Source: SOIV01 sp964435925
Lineage (GTDB): Bacteria > Acidobacteriota > Aminicenantia > Aminicenantales > Aminicenantaceae
Assembly (NCBI GenBank): GCA_964435925.1
Contig: CAYTBG010000044.1
Location: 1-19,941, forward strand
DNA: 19,941 nucleotides
Direction of reading: 5' to 3'
The translations under genes were made by a program, and so were the position numbers. This document shows positions 7,237-14,381 of this stretch, piece after piece; within the stretch, counting starts at the first letter, position 1, and the number at the start of each line of letters is the position of its first letter. The notes under the pieces are model-generated. The model was not told where the DNA came from, did no database searches, and saw only the letters and a program-made list of their open reading frames with translations.

Positions 7237-7625
7237 AACGCCGTTTTTACTTCATTATTTATAGATAAGAAATTTCCCGATGCCTGTAACTAAAAAGAAT
7301 GTCTTTCAGTTCATAAGAGCATGTTTTTCGAGGTAATAAACGATAATAATTACCATCCTAATGCAAACGCAATTTTTCTCATGTCATCGCGAGGAGCGAA
7401 GCGACGTGGCAATCTCGCTAATTCATCTTAAGAGATTGCCACGCCCTTTCAGGGCTCGCAATGACATTATAAAAATATATATTGCGCCTATATTAGATAA
7501 GCCGAAGAATTAATCGCTTTAAAACTATAGCAAAGGAAATATTTGAGGTCAAAATATAAAAAACAATTTACAAAATCATCTTTTCTTCTTTTCAACTGGT
7601 CTTAACTTTACAGCACACTTCTTCT
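7237..7625. other. intergenic region holding a MITE-like element
   Basis: No protein-coding signal is seen. The stretch is dominated by the palindromic element at 7358-7496. The remainder (7237-7357 and 7497-7625) is AT-rich with no recognisable promoter or hairpin terminator; the end of the DPP-IV gene faces it. Confidence 0.6.
7358..7496. mobile_element. MITE-like imperfect palindrome with REP core (139 bp)
   Basis: Both ends begin CTAAT-N5-CGCAAT when read inward (7358-7373; reverse complement of 7481-7496). Inside them lies a second pair of inverted arms: ATGTCATCGCGAG (7381-7393) against CTCGCAATGACAT (7455-7467), and CGTGGCAATCTC against GAGATTGCCACG nearer the centre. The inner part is the widespread extragenic palindrome of the type GTCATTGCGAGG...GTGGCAATCTC. 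No coding capacity. The nested inverted repeats and further half copies elsewhere in the window suggest a non-autonomous element moved in trans. Confidence 0.7.
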
Positions 7626-9923
7626 TTAATCTCTTTTCCTTGTTTTCTCTTTTTGTTCCGGTGTCGGTCCTGGTGGCAGGTTCTTGTTCAAATATCTCGT
7701 CAACAATTCATAAAGGTGACGTGTTGTATTTTCGCCTTCTTTAATTCCGTGAGTTCGGTTCGGGTAGGACATCATCGTGAATTGTTTATTATGCTTGATC
7801 AACTCATTCACAAGCGCCTCGAAGTTCTGATAATGGACATTATCATCCCCTGTTCCATGAACCAAAAGCAGGTTCCCTTCCAGTTGATGCGCAAAGGTAA
7901 TCGGGGATCCGTTCTTGAAGCCTTCATCATTATCAACGGGAAGACCCATGTATCTCTCCTGATAAATCGTGTCATAGTAGAGCTGGTTGCTGACAAAAGC
8001 TATGGCCATGGCTGTCTGATAAAGCTCCGGGTACCTGAATATGGCATTCAGGCTCATGGAGCCTCCCCCACTCCACCCCCAAATCCCGATGCGGCCTGAA
8101 TCCACATAAGGCCATCGCTTGATTATAGCCCTTGTTGCCGCCGCCTGATCAGCAGAAGCAAGAATTCCTATCTGGCGGTATATGCTTTTCCGCCATTCCC
8201 GTCCCCGCGGTACTTTAGTCCCGCGATTATCCACGCTCATGACCAAATAGCCCTGCTGGCATAGCATAAGATGCCACAGATAGCGGTTTTCGCCCCATCT
8301 GTCCACAACACTGGTCCCGGCGGGCTCGCCATAAACAAAAAAGAGCAAAGGATAGCGCTTTCCAGGATCAAAATCAGGTGGTTTCAGGCACCATCCGTCA
8401 AGTTTCACCCCTTTCTCTATTTCCACCCGGAAAAATTCAACGGGTCGTCTTTTGAGAGCGTGAACTTTCTTGCACAGCTCAGAATTATCAACTAGAGTGC
8501 GGACCTCTTCATGTTCAGGTAGACGCACAAGTTTGGTTACGGGCGGCTCATCAAATGCGGAGAAGGTGTGAAAAGCCCAGTGCGAATCAGGGGAAATCCG
8601 ATAGCTGTGTGTGCCGCTTTGATTGGAAGGAGTTACTCGTTCAGCCTGGCCTGAGCCGTTTAACGGCACCCTGTAAAGATAGCGCTGCGTAGGATTTTCA
8701 GGTGAAGCTGTAAAATACACCCAGCCCCCATCCTCATCAACACTCTGCAGGTTAACTATGTCATATTCGCCAGGAGTTAGAAGTCCAACTTGCTTCCAGT
8801 CCCGTGAGACTACATAAATGTGCCTCCAGCCATCGCGTTCGCTTACCCAAATGAAGTGCCTTCCCTTATCCAGCCAGTGCAGGTCATTCTCCACATCGAC
8901 CCAGGCATCATCTTGTTCAGTCAGAATTGTCCGTACGTTTCCGGTCTCAATATCGCCCAGCATCACCCAGCTTGTGTTCTGGAGACGGTTAAGGCGCTGG
9001 AAACAGACATCTCTTGAGTTTTCCGCCCAATCCATCCGTGCAAGATAATGGTTTCTTGGGTCTCCGGGCAATTCAAACCAGCGAGTCTCACCTCCTCCGG
9101 CACTCACAACTCCGATACGGCTAGCAGGGTTGGTCTCCCCGACTTTGGGATACTGGATGGGGATGAGACTTGGATAGAGTGAATCAGTATTGTTGATTAG
9201 ATAAAAAGTTTTTACTCCTCCGGTATTAAGCTGCCAGTAAGCTATCCATTTTCCATCCGGACTCCATCGATACCCGTCCCTGAGCGATAATTCTTCTTCA
9301 TAAACCCAGTCAAAAGTTCCGTTGATGATCGTCTGGGAGCCATCCTTTGTTAACTGCTCTATCCGATGATCTTTCAGGTCCTCCACGTAGATGTTGTTTT
9401 TGCTAACATATGCGACTCTATCGCCTTCAGGAGAAAACTTGGCAAACATGAGTGTTGAAGGCTCTGCGCCTCCTCCAAGCTTATGTAAACCCCAGTAGTC
9501 TAAATCAAGAATCCAGTAGTTTCCTCGAGTGTTCTGACGCCAAACACGTTTTGTATTGGTGAAGATAAGGAGCTTTTTTCCATCCAAAGACCAATCATAA
9601 TTATCGATTGAAAGAGGTTTTGACTTTCCGGGAGGGAAGAGCCGGCTGGCAGATACAAGAATTTCGCGTTCGCCGCTCTCAGGATCATACAAGACAACAT
9701 CCTTGGCGTCCGAATTCGACTCTGAAGATTCAAGGACCGTATAAGCATTCCTGTGCTTCAGCCAGTGCGTGGGACCGAGGTGCTCGGTCGTGAACTCCTT
9801 GGAGCTAAAAATACGCTCCAGGTTCAGAAGAGGAAAATCCTCTTCTTGCTTCCGTTGTGATGTGCAGGCTAACAATAAAAGAAATATGGGCAGAAAAGAT
9901 ATGAAAACGAAAAGCCGCTTCAT
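7626..9923 (-). CDS. S9B dipeptidyl peptidase IV-type lipoprotein peptidase
   Basis: 765 aa. It removes N-terminal dipeptides from peptides, classically after Pro or Ala. The start is ATG 9923, where AGGAGG (9929-9934) is 5 bp upstream and a signal begins (MKRLFVF...LLLLAC, lipid Cys20). The beta-propeller carries D-W-V-Y-E-E-E, with E209-E211 matching the glutamates that hold the substrate amino terminus in DPP-IV. The C-terminal alpha/beta hydrolase has Ser618 in GWSGGGS, Asp693 in HGTGDDNVHY and His725 in NRTHG. The Ser-Asp-His spacing of 75 and 32 residues is close to that of the mammalian enzyme. A complete triad plus Glu motif makes an active exopeptidase likely, anchored on the periplasmic side or outer surface and used for peptide scavenging. 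The frame stays open 58 codons upstream to 10097, but that extension crosses two palindromes and would bury the signal, so it is rejected. Confidence 0.92.
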   Translation of the reverse strand: MKRLFVFISFLPIFLLLLACTSQRKQEEDFPLLNLERIFSSKEFTTEHLGPTHWLKHRNAYTVLESSESNSDAKDVVLYDPESGEREILVSASRLFPPGKSKPLSIDNYDWSLDGKKLLIFTNTKRVWRQNTRGNYWILDLDYWGLHKLGGGAEPSTLMFAKFSPEGDRVAYVSKNNIYVEDLKDHRIEQLTKDGSQTIINGTFDWVYEEELSLRDGYRWSPDGKWIAYWQLNTGGVKTFYLINNTDSLYPSLIPIQYPKVGETNPASRIGVVSAGGGETRWFELPGDPRNHYLARMDWAENSRDVCFQRLNRLQNTSWVMLGDIETGNVRTILTEQDDAWVDVENDLHWLDKGRHFIWVSERDGWRHIYVVSRDWKQVGLLTPGEYDIVNLQSVDEDGGWVYFTASPENPTQRYLYRVPLNGSGQAERVTPSNQSGTHSYRISPDSHWAFHTFSAFDEPPVTKLVRLPEHEEVRTLVDNSELCKKVHALKRRPVEFFRVEIEKGVKLDGWCLKPPDFDPGKRYPLLFFVYGEPAGTSVVDRWGENRYLWHLMLCQQGYLVMSVDNRGTKVPRGREWRKSIYRQIGILASADQAAATRAIIKRWPYVDSGRIGIWGWSGGGSMSLNAIFRYPELYQTAMAIAFVSNQLYYDTIYQERYMGLPVDNDEGFKNGSPITFAHQLEGNLLLVHGTGDDNVHYQNFEALVNELIKHNKQFTMMSYPNRTHGIKEGENTTRHLYELLTRYLNKNLPPGPTPEQKEKTRKRD

Positions 9924-9928
9924 GGCTT

Positions 9929-9934
9929 CCTCCT
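9929..9934 (-). promoter_or_regulatory. ribosome binding site that sets the DPP-IV start
   Basis: AGGAGG on the minus strand, 5 bp before ATG 9923. It decides the start in favour of the lipoprotein signal rather than the upstream in-frame ATG at 10097. Confidence 0.85.
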
Positions 9935-9995
9935 CTAGTTTTTTCTGCCCTATTGTAACTCTGGGGTACGAATTTAGCAAAGAAACGGATAAGAA

Positions 9996-10018
9996 AAAAT
10001 GGGGCCAGGCCCCATTTT
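9996..10018. repeat. GGGGCC-A-GGCCCC palindrome, copy 2
   Basis: Perfect 11-bp arms around a central A. It is the same repeat as 10060-10082 in the opposite orientation (central A versus T), with centres 64 bp apart. Confidence 0.8.
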
Positions 10019-10059
10019 GCAAGAAAGAGAACATTCTCAACTTGAGGACATAACAGCAG

Positions 10060-10082
10060 AAAATGGGGCCTGGCCCCATTTT
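10060..10082. repeat. GGGGCC-T-GGCCCC palindrome, copy 3
   Basis: Perfect 11-bp arms around a central T, followed on the plus strand by a T run to 10084. With copy 2 it brackets about 41 bp upstream of the DPP-IV gene. Confidence 0.8.
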
Positions 10083-10259
10083 TTCTTCTGGACACATTAT
10101 TTGCTCTGCTCCGATAAGTAATCTATAGCGTATCCGCCTTGCGACTCCAGGCAGGAAAAAGATCTTTAATGCAATTTTTGCCGAGTTCTATCGACTAAAT
10201 TATATGCAATGAAGGGAAATCCAAGGTTTTGTAGCTCATAAATTAGAGAGGAGAAATGA

Positions 10260-10523
10260 ATGGAGAAGAAATTTTATATTAAGGGTTTTAGTGAAACATC
10301 CGAGTCTCCGGTCTTTAAAGATAAAGAAGCTTATTCTTGGAGAGAAGCAAGCATAAGAGCGAAAGAATATTTTGAACATAGGGGATTCCTCAAGAAAGTG
10401 GTGATCTTTGAGCAAGAAGAGGGAGACGAGGAAAAAATCGCCAAGCTTATCTTTAAGAATGTATTTGGTGCGATCGAGGAAGTAGATATCTGGAAGCTGC
10501 CTGATATAGAAAGAAACAAATAA
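10260..10523 (+). CDS. small charged protein of unknown function (87 aa)
   Basis: A good GAGAGGAG (10246-10253) is 6 bp upstream of the ATG. The peptide is rich in Lys and Glu, with the predicted order strand (EKKFYIKGFSET), helix (SWREASIRAKEYFEHRG), strand (LKKVVIFEQE), helix (DEEKIAKLIFKNVFG), strand (EEVDIWKL). No signal, membrane segment or metal motif is seen. It is a stand-alone cytoplasmic protein of unknown role, with no operon partner. Coding is supported by the ribosome site and regular secondary-structure pattern. Confidence 0.65.
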   Translation: MEKKFYIKGFSETSESPVFKDKEAYSWREASIRAKEYFEHRGFLKKVVIFEQEEGDEEKIAKLIFKNVFGAIEEVDIWKLPDIERNK

Positions 10524-10610
10524 TCGAATTCCTTTTTTTCCCCTCTTTTTTCTGCTTGGTCTGCGATTATTAGGGCAAACTATGATGTTTTAGATTCAGA
10601 ATAACATTAA

Positions 10611-10640
10611 CTAATACAAATGCAATTATTCCAGTGTCAT
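10611..10640 (+). repeat. half copy of dispersed CAAACGCAAT repeat with GTGTCATC
   Basis: CTAATACAAATGCAATTATT at 10611-10630 matches the end of the element at 7358, and GTGTCAT follows at 10634-10640, matching the inner ATGTCAT at 7381. The rest of the palindrome is missing. It stops immediately before the stop codon of the minus-strand small ORF. Confidence 0.5.
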
Positions 10641-10808
10641 CTACATTAGCATTCCCAAAACCTTCTCCAACCACGGGTTTGGAGATGCTTCTCCCCAAAT
10701 AAACTTTGGAACAACCCCTATTTTTTCCAAAATTAGCGTGTATTTTTTTGTCGAATTCTTCATGATGTAAAAATTATTAAACACCTGCTTTTTATATTTG
10801 ACATCCAT
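10641..10808 (-). CDS. small ORF, 55 aa, unknown
   Basis: ATG at 10808, TAG at 10641, with AGGA about 4-5 bp upstream (CAGGAAAAAATG). The peptide starts MDVKYKKQVFNNFYIMKNS and has a hydrophobic, Trp-containing C-terminus (VVPKFIWGEASPNPWLEKVL). The amino-acid make-up looks protein-like and the ribosome site is plausible, but no family is recognised. It may be a real small protein or the tail of a decayed gene. Confidence 0.4.
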   Translation of the reverse strand: MDVKYKKQVFNNFYIMKNSTKKYTLILEKIGVVPKFIWGEASPNPWLEKVLGMLM

Positions 10809-10915
10809 TTTTTCCTGATATATAGATTCTATGTGTATTAGCAGGTAAAATCAAAACAAAGGAGAGTAAAAATCGTCTTAACCCAAATAGAGATAGACCT
10901 TCCCGGGAGGAGAAA

Positions 10916-12106
10916 ATGAGAACCTTGATTAAGGTTTTACTGGCCATGCTATTTATTGTATTGATTATGACAATCTCCTTCAGAGAGAAAAAGACTGCAT
11001 GGAAAGGGACAATTGAAGAGGAGTATGGAGTAACAATCGTTAAGAATCCTAAAAAACCAATTCATGGTAAGAATGTTTTTAGTCTTAAAGAGGATTTAGC
11101 TTTAGGGAAAAAAGAGAGAAATGAAAAACATATGTTTTATCTTCTCACGGATATGGATGCAGATAGTCATGGGAATATTTATGTTTTAGATAGCGAAGAT
11201 GTAAACATAAAAGTTTATGACAAAAAAGGCCGTTTCTCAAAGGTTATTAGCCGAAAGGGACAAGGTCCTGGCCAGTTGTCAAATCCCGTTGATATTTATG
11301 TTGACGATAAAGATCTGCTTTATGTTTGTGATTCAGGTAACAACCGGATATCTATTTTCAACGAACAAGGAGATTTTGTTAGATCTATTAATTTTCATGA
11401 ATATTCTGCTGGAAAGATAATCGGGATTAATCCGCGAGGAGGGATTATCCTCAGGGTTGACAAAACATCCCTTGAATCAAGCATGAATTTTATTACAAGG
11501 ACTTATTTCATTAACATGTATTCTGATAGGTTTGATTTCAAAAAAAACCTATACAGTGTTAGCGTTCCTATTATGCAGCATTTCCGCAAAGGGGAAAAAG
11601 GAATTGCATTGAGTATCCCTTATCAAAAAGAACTATGCTGGACATTGGATTCCTCGGGCAATGTGTATATAGGGGAATCTCAAACGTATGAAATTCAAGT
11701 ATTTTCTCCCTTGGGGAAGCAGATTCTGAGGATTGAAAAAGAGCATGAGCAAAGCAAAGTCTCAAAGCCTGATATTGAAAATTATGTGAAGGATCAATTC
11801 CAGTTTGATAAAAAAGAGAGAACATTTTGGTCAACGACCATAAAACAGAAGCTAAGATTTCCAGAGCATAAGCCTGTTTTTAAAAAGATTTTCTTTGCTG
11901 AGGATAGGTTGTTTGTATTAAGGTCCGAGAATGGCAACAAAGAACGTTTATTTATTGATATTTTTGACTCTGAAGGTAGGTACTCTTGGAAAATGCGGCT
12001 AAAAATCCGCCCCTGGACGTGGAAAAATAACAAAATCTACTCGGTAGAAAAAGACGAAGACGGATATCATGTAGTAAAGAGATATAAAGTTTTTTGGCAT
12101 TTATAA
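10916..12106 (+). CDS. six-bladed beta-propeller (NHL-type) exported protein
   Basis: 396 aa. Residues 4-21 form a hydrophobic N-terminal signal or anchor without a lipobox. Propeller blades follow, with NHL-like repeats: DMDADSHGNIYVLDSEDVNIKVYDKKGRF (79-107, in pieces), then IYVDDKDLLYVCDSGNNRISIF (127-148), and a later blade with LDSSGNVYIGESQTYEIQVFSPLGKQ. The phrase GQGPGQLSNPVDI between blades is a hallmark of this family of six-bladed propellers. The repeats face the periplasm or surface and usually bind partners rather than catalyse. GGGAGG (10905-10910) is 5 bp upstream of the ATG. The gene stands alone, with a 391-bp gap upstream to the small 87-aa gene and a convergent neighbour 74 bp downstream. 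Confidence 0.82.
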   Translation: MRTLIKVLLAMLFIVLIMTISFREKKTAWKGTIEEEYGVTIVKNPKKPIHGKNVFSLKEDLALGKKERNEKHMFYLLTDMDADSHGNIYVLDSEDVNIKVYDKKGRFSKVISRKGQGPGQLSNPVDIYVDDKDLLYVCDSGNNRISIFNEQGDFVRSINFHEYSAGKIIGINPRGGIILRVDKTSLESSMNFITRTYFINMYSDRFDFKKNLYSVSVPIMQHFRKGEKGIALSIPYQKELCWTLDSSGNVYIGESQTYEIQVFSPLGKQILRIEKEHEQSKVSKPDIENYVKDQFQFDKKERTFWSTTIKQKLRFPEHKPVFKKIFFAEDRLFVLRSENGNKERLFIDIFDSEGRYSWKMRLKIRPWTWKNNKIYSVEKDEDGYHVVKRYKVFWHL

Positions 12107-12179
12107 TTAAACGTAAAAAAACAGTAGCTTTCCCCTTTTTTTTATGTCTTCCTCGCTTTTTGTTTTCAGTTGGTTTCGT

Positions 12180-12650
12180 CTATTTATCTCTAATTCTTGT
12201 AATTTCAAACACGACTGGATTAAATGCATCCGGACAGGCGTGAGTTTTTTTATCTGGATCTTCAAGCCATGGGAACTGAGCTTCAAACATCATAGCAAAC
12301 ACCCCAGGAATCATACTGTAGAGGGCATGAATACAAATCTTTCCTTCTACTCCAGTTTCAGTAAATTTTACAACATCGCCAACTCTATGACCTAAACTGC
12401 ATGTTCCTTTTAGACTCTTAACTTTCGGCTCTACTGCTGTTATTTTTTTGGTCATAATTTTTTCCTCCTTGGATTGTTGTTCTTTCAAAGATGAAATTGC
12501 AGTATCATCCTTAAAAGACATTCCTGGCAAGCTGGATAGGGATAAGCCGGATAAGGATAATGCTCCGATTGCAGCCCATGGAACTGCTCTGCAAAATTCT
12601 CTTCGATTAATTTGACAGGATTTCTTTTCAATTTTTCTAGAGCGATTCAT
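12180..12650 (-). CDS. TIGR04076-type protein with Tat signal
   Basis: 156 aa if read from the ATG at 12650 (ATG 12653 and GTG 12659 are alternatives; none has a strong ribosome site). The N-terminus carries a twin-arginine motif N-R16-R17-E-F, then an alanine/leucine-rich stretch (AAIGALSLSGLSLSSL), consistent with Tat export. The C-terminal 91 residues match the TIGR04076 pattern: GTCSLGHRVGD, GKICIHALYSM, FPWLEDPD and the closing ACPDAFNPVVFEI. They hold three Cys (C19, C41 and C74 of the short form) that could bind metal or be redox active; function is not established for the family. Unusually, a perfect AAGGAGG (12464-12470) precedes an in-frame ATG at 12455, so a 91-aa cytoplasmic form of typical family length could also be made. 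Confidence 0.7.
   Translation of the reverse strand: MNRSRKIEKKSCQINRREFCRAVPWAAIGALSLSGLSLSSLPGMSFKDDTAISSLKEQQSKEEKIMTKKITAVEPKVKSLKGTCSLGHRVGDVVKFTETGVEGKICIHALYSMIPGVFAMMFEAQFPWLEDPDKKTHACPDAFNPVVFEITRIRDK
12464..12470 (-). promoter_or_regulatory. internal Shine-Dalgarno giving a second start
   Basis: AAGGAGG on the minus strand, 8 bp before the in-frame ATG at 12455. It is far stronger than anything before the outer starts and may give a leaderless-signal short form of the TIGR04076 protein. Confidence 0.7.
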
Positions 12651-12761
12651 CATTTCCACTTTATCTTTCTGTCCTTAATGAGCATGTATCTTAAAAATTC
12701 ATTCTTTTGGCTATAAGATAGTAATTGAAGAGAGAATAGTCAAATTGACAAAATGAAAACC

Positions 12762-12790
12762 TTCCCTTGCGCTATAAAATAAAGTATAAT
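12762..12790 (+). promoter_or_regulatory. candidate promoter of msrBA
   Basis: A perfect TATAAT at 12785-12790, with TTCCCT 17 bp upstream as a poor -35. The start codon is at 12825. A TTGACA at 12745-12750 lies too far upstream (34 bp from the TATAAT) to pair with it. Confidence 0.35.
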
Positions 12791-12824
12791 ATTTCTATAG
12801 AACATATAGGAATAAGGAGGTATC

Positions 12825-13904
12825 ATGAAAAAAAAGGTAATATACATCGTCATGATTCTTAGTTTTTTGACAGGATGCATCAGCCAAAAAACTATATCAA
12901 AACAGGAATCTCTAAGTACTGAACAGTCAAATAACGGAGAGAAAACCATGATAAAAAAAGTGCAAAAAACAAATAATGAATGGAAAAAAGTGCTTACTCC
13001 AGAACAATATCGCGTCATGAGAAAACGCGGCACAGAAAAATCTTTTTCAGGCCAATATAATGATCATTATGAAAAGGGTATATATTACTGCCCAGGATGT
13101 GATACTCCCCTATTTAGTTCGGAAACGAAGTATGACCACGGCTCTGGCTGGCCGAGCTTCACCGCTCCTTACGACGAAAATCATATCGAATATTTAGAGG
13201 ACAATTCTTTGTTCAGGAGAAGAACCGAAGTAAGATGCGCTGTTTGCGGCGCTCATCTCGGACATGTCTTTGATGACGGCCCGGGACCAACACATAAACA
13301 TTACTGCATCAATTCAGTGAGTTTGGATTTTAAGGGCGCAGAATCACAACCTGAATCAGAATCCAACCACTCAGAAAAACCTAATGAAAGTGCAAAAAAG
13401 GCAGCAAAAACGGAAAATGCTATCTTTGCCGCAGGATGCTTCTGGGGAATTGAAGATAAATTCAGAAAGACTCCAGGCGTTATCTCAACAGAGGTCGGAT
13501 ACACTGGAGGACACGTTAAAAACCCTACTTATAAACAGGTATGCACCGACAAGACAGGTCATGCAGAAGCCGTTAAAATAACATTTGATCCAACCCTGAT
13601 TAGCTACGAGGAACTATTGAAAGTATTTTTCAGTATTCATGACTCCACCCAATTAAACCGTCAGGGCCCTGATGTCGGCAGACAATACAGGTCGGCCATC
13701 TTCTACTTCAACGACGAACAAAAAATGGCTGCGGAAAAGATAATCAAAGAACTTGAGAGTTCAGGACGATTTCAAAAATCCATCGCCACAGAAATTGTTC
13801 CTGCTTCCAAATTTAATAAGGCTGAAGAATATCATCAACAGTATTATGAAAAAAGAAAGAAAGATAATAATGGGCAATGCGGAACAGACAGCTGCCTAAT
13901 ATGA
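12825..13904 (+). CDS. msrBA: lipoprotein methionine sulfoxide reductase MsrB-MsrA fusion
   Basis: 359 aa, AAGGAGG (12814-12820) 4 bp upstream. The signal ends LTGC, so Cys18 is the lipid site. Residues 52-173 are MsrB: zinc ligands C89/C92 and C138/C141, the SGWPSF motif, and catalytic C161 in HYCINS. This half reduces methionine-R-sulfoxide. Residues 198-345 are MsrA with catalytic C205 in GCFWG, reducing the S-form, with GYTGG and GHAEAV typical of the fold. C352 and C357 at the extreme end are likely resolving cysteines. The fused protein can repair both sulfoxide isomers in envelope proteins, drawing electrons from a periplasmic thiol donor that is not in this window. The B-then-A order is less usual than A-then-B. 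It is divergent from the TIGR04076 gene. Confidence 0.93.
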   Translation: MKKKVIYIVMILSFLTGCISQKTISKQESLSTEQSNNGEKTMIKKVQKTNNEWKKVLTPEQYRVMRKRGTEKSFSGQYNDHYEKGIYYCPGCDTPLFSSETKYDHGSGWPSFTAPYDENHIEYLEDNSLFRRRTEVRCAVCGAHLGHVFDDGPGPTHKHYCINSVSLDFKGAESQPESESNHSEKPNESAKKAAKTENAIFAAGCFWGIEDKFRKTPGVISTEVGYTGGHVKNPTYKQVCTDKTGHAEAVKITFDPTLISYEELLKVFFSIHDSTQLNRQGPDVGRQYRSAIFYFNDEQKMAAEKIIKELESSGRFQKSIATEIVPASKFNKAEEYHQQYYEKRKKDNNGQCGTDSCLI

Positions 13905-13983
13905 AATTACAATAAACAGGAATTAGCTAATATTTCCAGATTTACTCAGTTATAAAGAAATCATCCTCTTGCTAGTACAAGTG

Positions 13984-14284
13984 TTATTTGCTTTTTAAGT
14001 TTTTATCTGTCCTCCCGTTATCATACATCCCCATTACACCTTTTACCACCCCATCTTCTTTGATGATTTTTATGCGGAAATAGTCAATCTCTTTAAACAT
14101 GAAGAGGTCATTTGATACCGGGGGAAGTTATTTTCTTATAGTCTCCTTTTTTCAGCTTCCCTGAAAGGTGATTATTCATCGCAATGATAGTAAAGATTGC
14201 CAACAAGAACTGAAGGGTAGGAACAAATCAATTTTTCCAGAGTTTCTTTTTTTCAATAAAACCGTAGTGTTTTTGTTTTTTCAT
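13984..14284 (-). pseudogene. decayed gene with signal-like start, nonsense codon and frameshift
   Basis: ATG at 14284 behind AAAGGAGGG (14287-14295). The frame reads MKKQKHYGFIEKKKLWKN, then TGA (14228-14230, where TGG would give Trp), then FVPTLQFLLAIFTIIAM as a membrane or signal segment, then LSGKLKKGDYKKIT. At a run of five G (14120-14124, plus strand) the frame breaks. Dropping one base continues as SPVSNDLFMFKEIDYFRIKI, with EDGVVKGVMGMYDNGRTD to a TAA at 13984. The C-terminal part has the look of the small beta-rich domain that ends some secreted serine hydrolases, but this is a guess. Two lesions in about 100 codons indicate a recently inactivated gene, possibly already shortened in the middle. 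It lies 97 bp downstream of tldE on the same strand. Confidence 0.65.
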
Positions 14285-14381
14285 GACCCTCCTTTCCTGT
14301 TTTTCTTTATTTGCCAGACGGATTTATGTGAACCTTGTTGGAACGCCATCCCAATTGTTCCCAATCAGGCTTACAGGATAT

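Larger units (their letters stand above)
9924..10259. other. intergenic region with paired palindromes
   Basis: It holds two copies of the GGGGCC/GGCCCC palindrome and the ribosome binding site of the DPP-IV gene. From 10083 to 10259 I see only AT-rich sequence leading to the GAGAGGAG (10246-10253) of the small gene at 10260. The two flanking genes are divergent, so promoters for both must lie here, but I cannot pick them out. Confidence 0.5.
10524..10915. other. intergenic region with repeat fragment and small ORF
   Basis: It contains a half copy of the CAAACGCAAT repeat (10611-10640), a 55-codon ORF on the minus strand (10641-10808) and the ribosome binding site GGGAGGAG (10905-10912) of the propeller gene. 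I see no clear promoter or terminator in the rest. Confidence 0.55.

Noticed and set aside
7358..7496. CRISPR or tRNA-like structure in this palindromic region
   Set aside because: There is one inverted repeat, no regularly spaced direct repeats and no cloverleaf.
7626..10097. 823-aa version of the DPP-IV protein starting at ATG 10097
   Set aside because: It has no ribosome site, crosses two intergenic palindromes and would place the lipoprotein signal 58 residues inside the protein.
12745..12778. TTGACA followed by TATAAA as an msrBA promoter
   Set aside because: The spacer is 22 bp, too long for a standard promoter; the TATAAT at 12785 is a better -10.
14281..14349. 22-codon ORF between tldE and the pseudogene, overlapping the latter's start as ATGA
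   Set aside because: Tempting as a TldD/E peptide substrate, but there is no ribosome site or leader/core pattern and it is too short to support.
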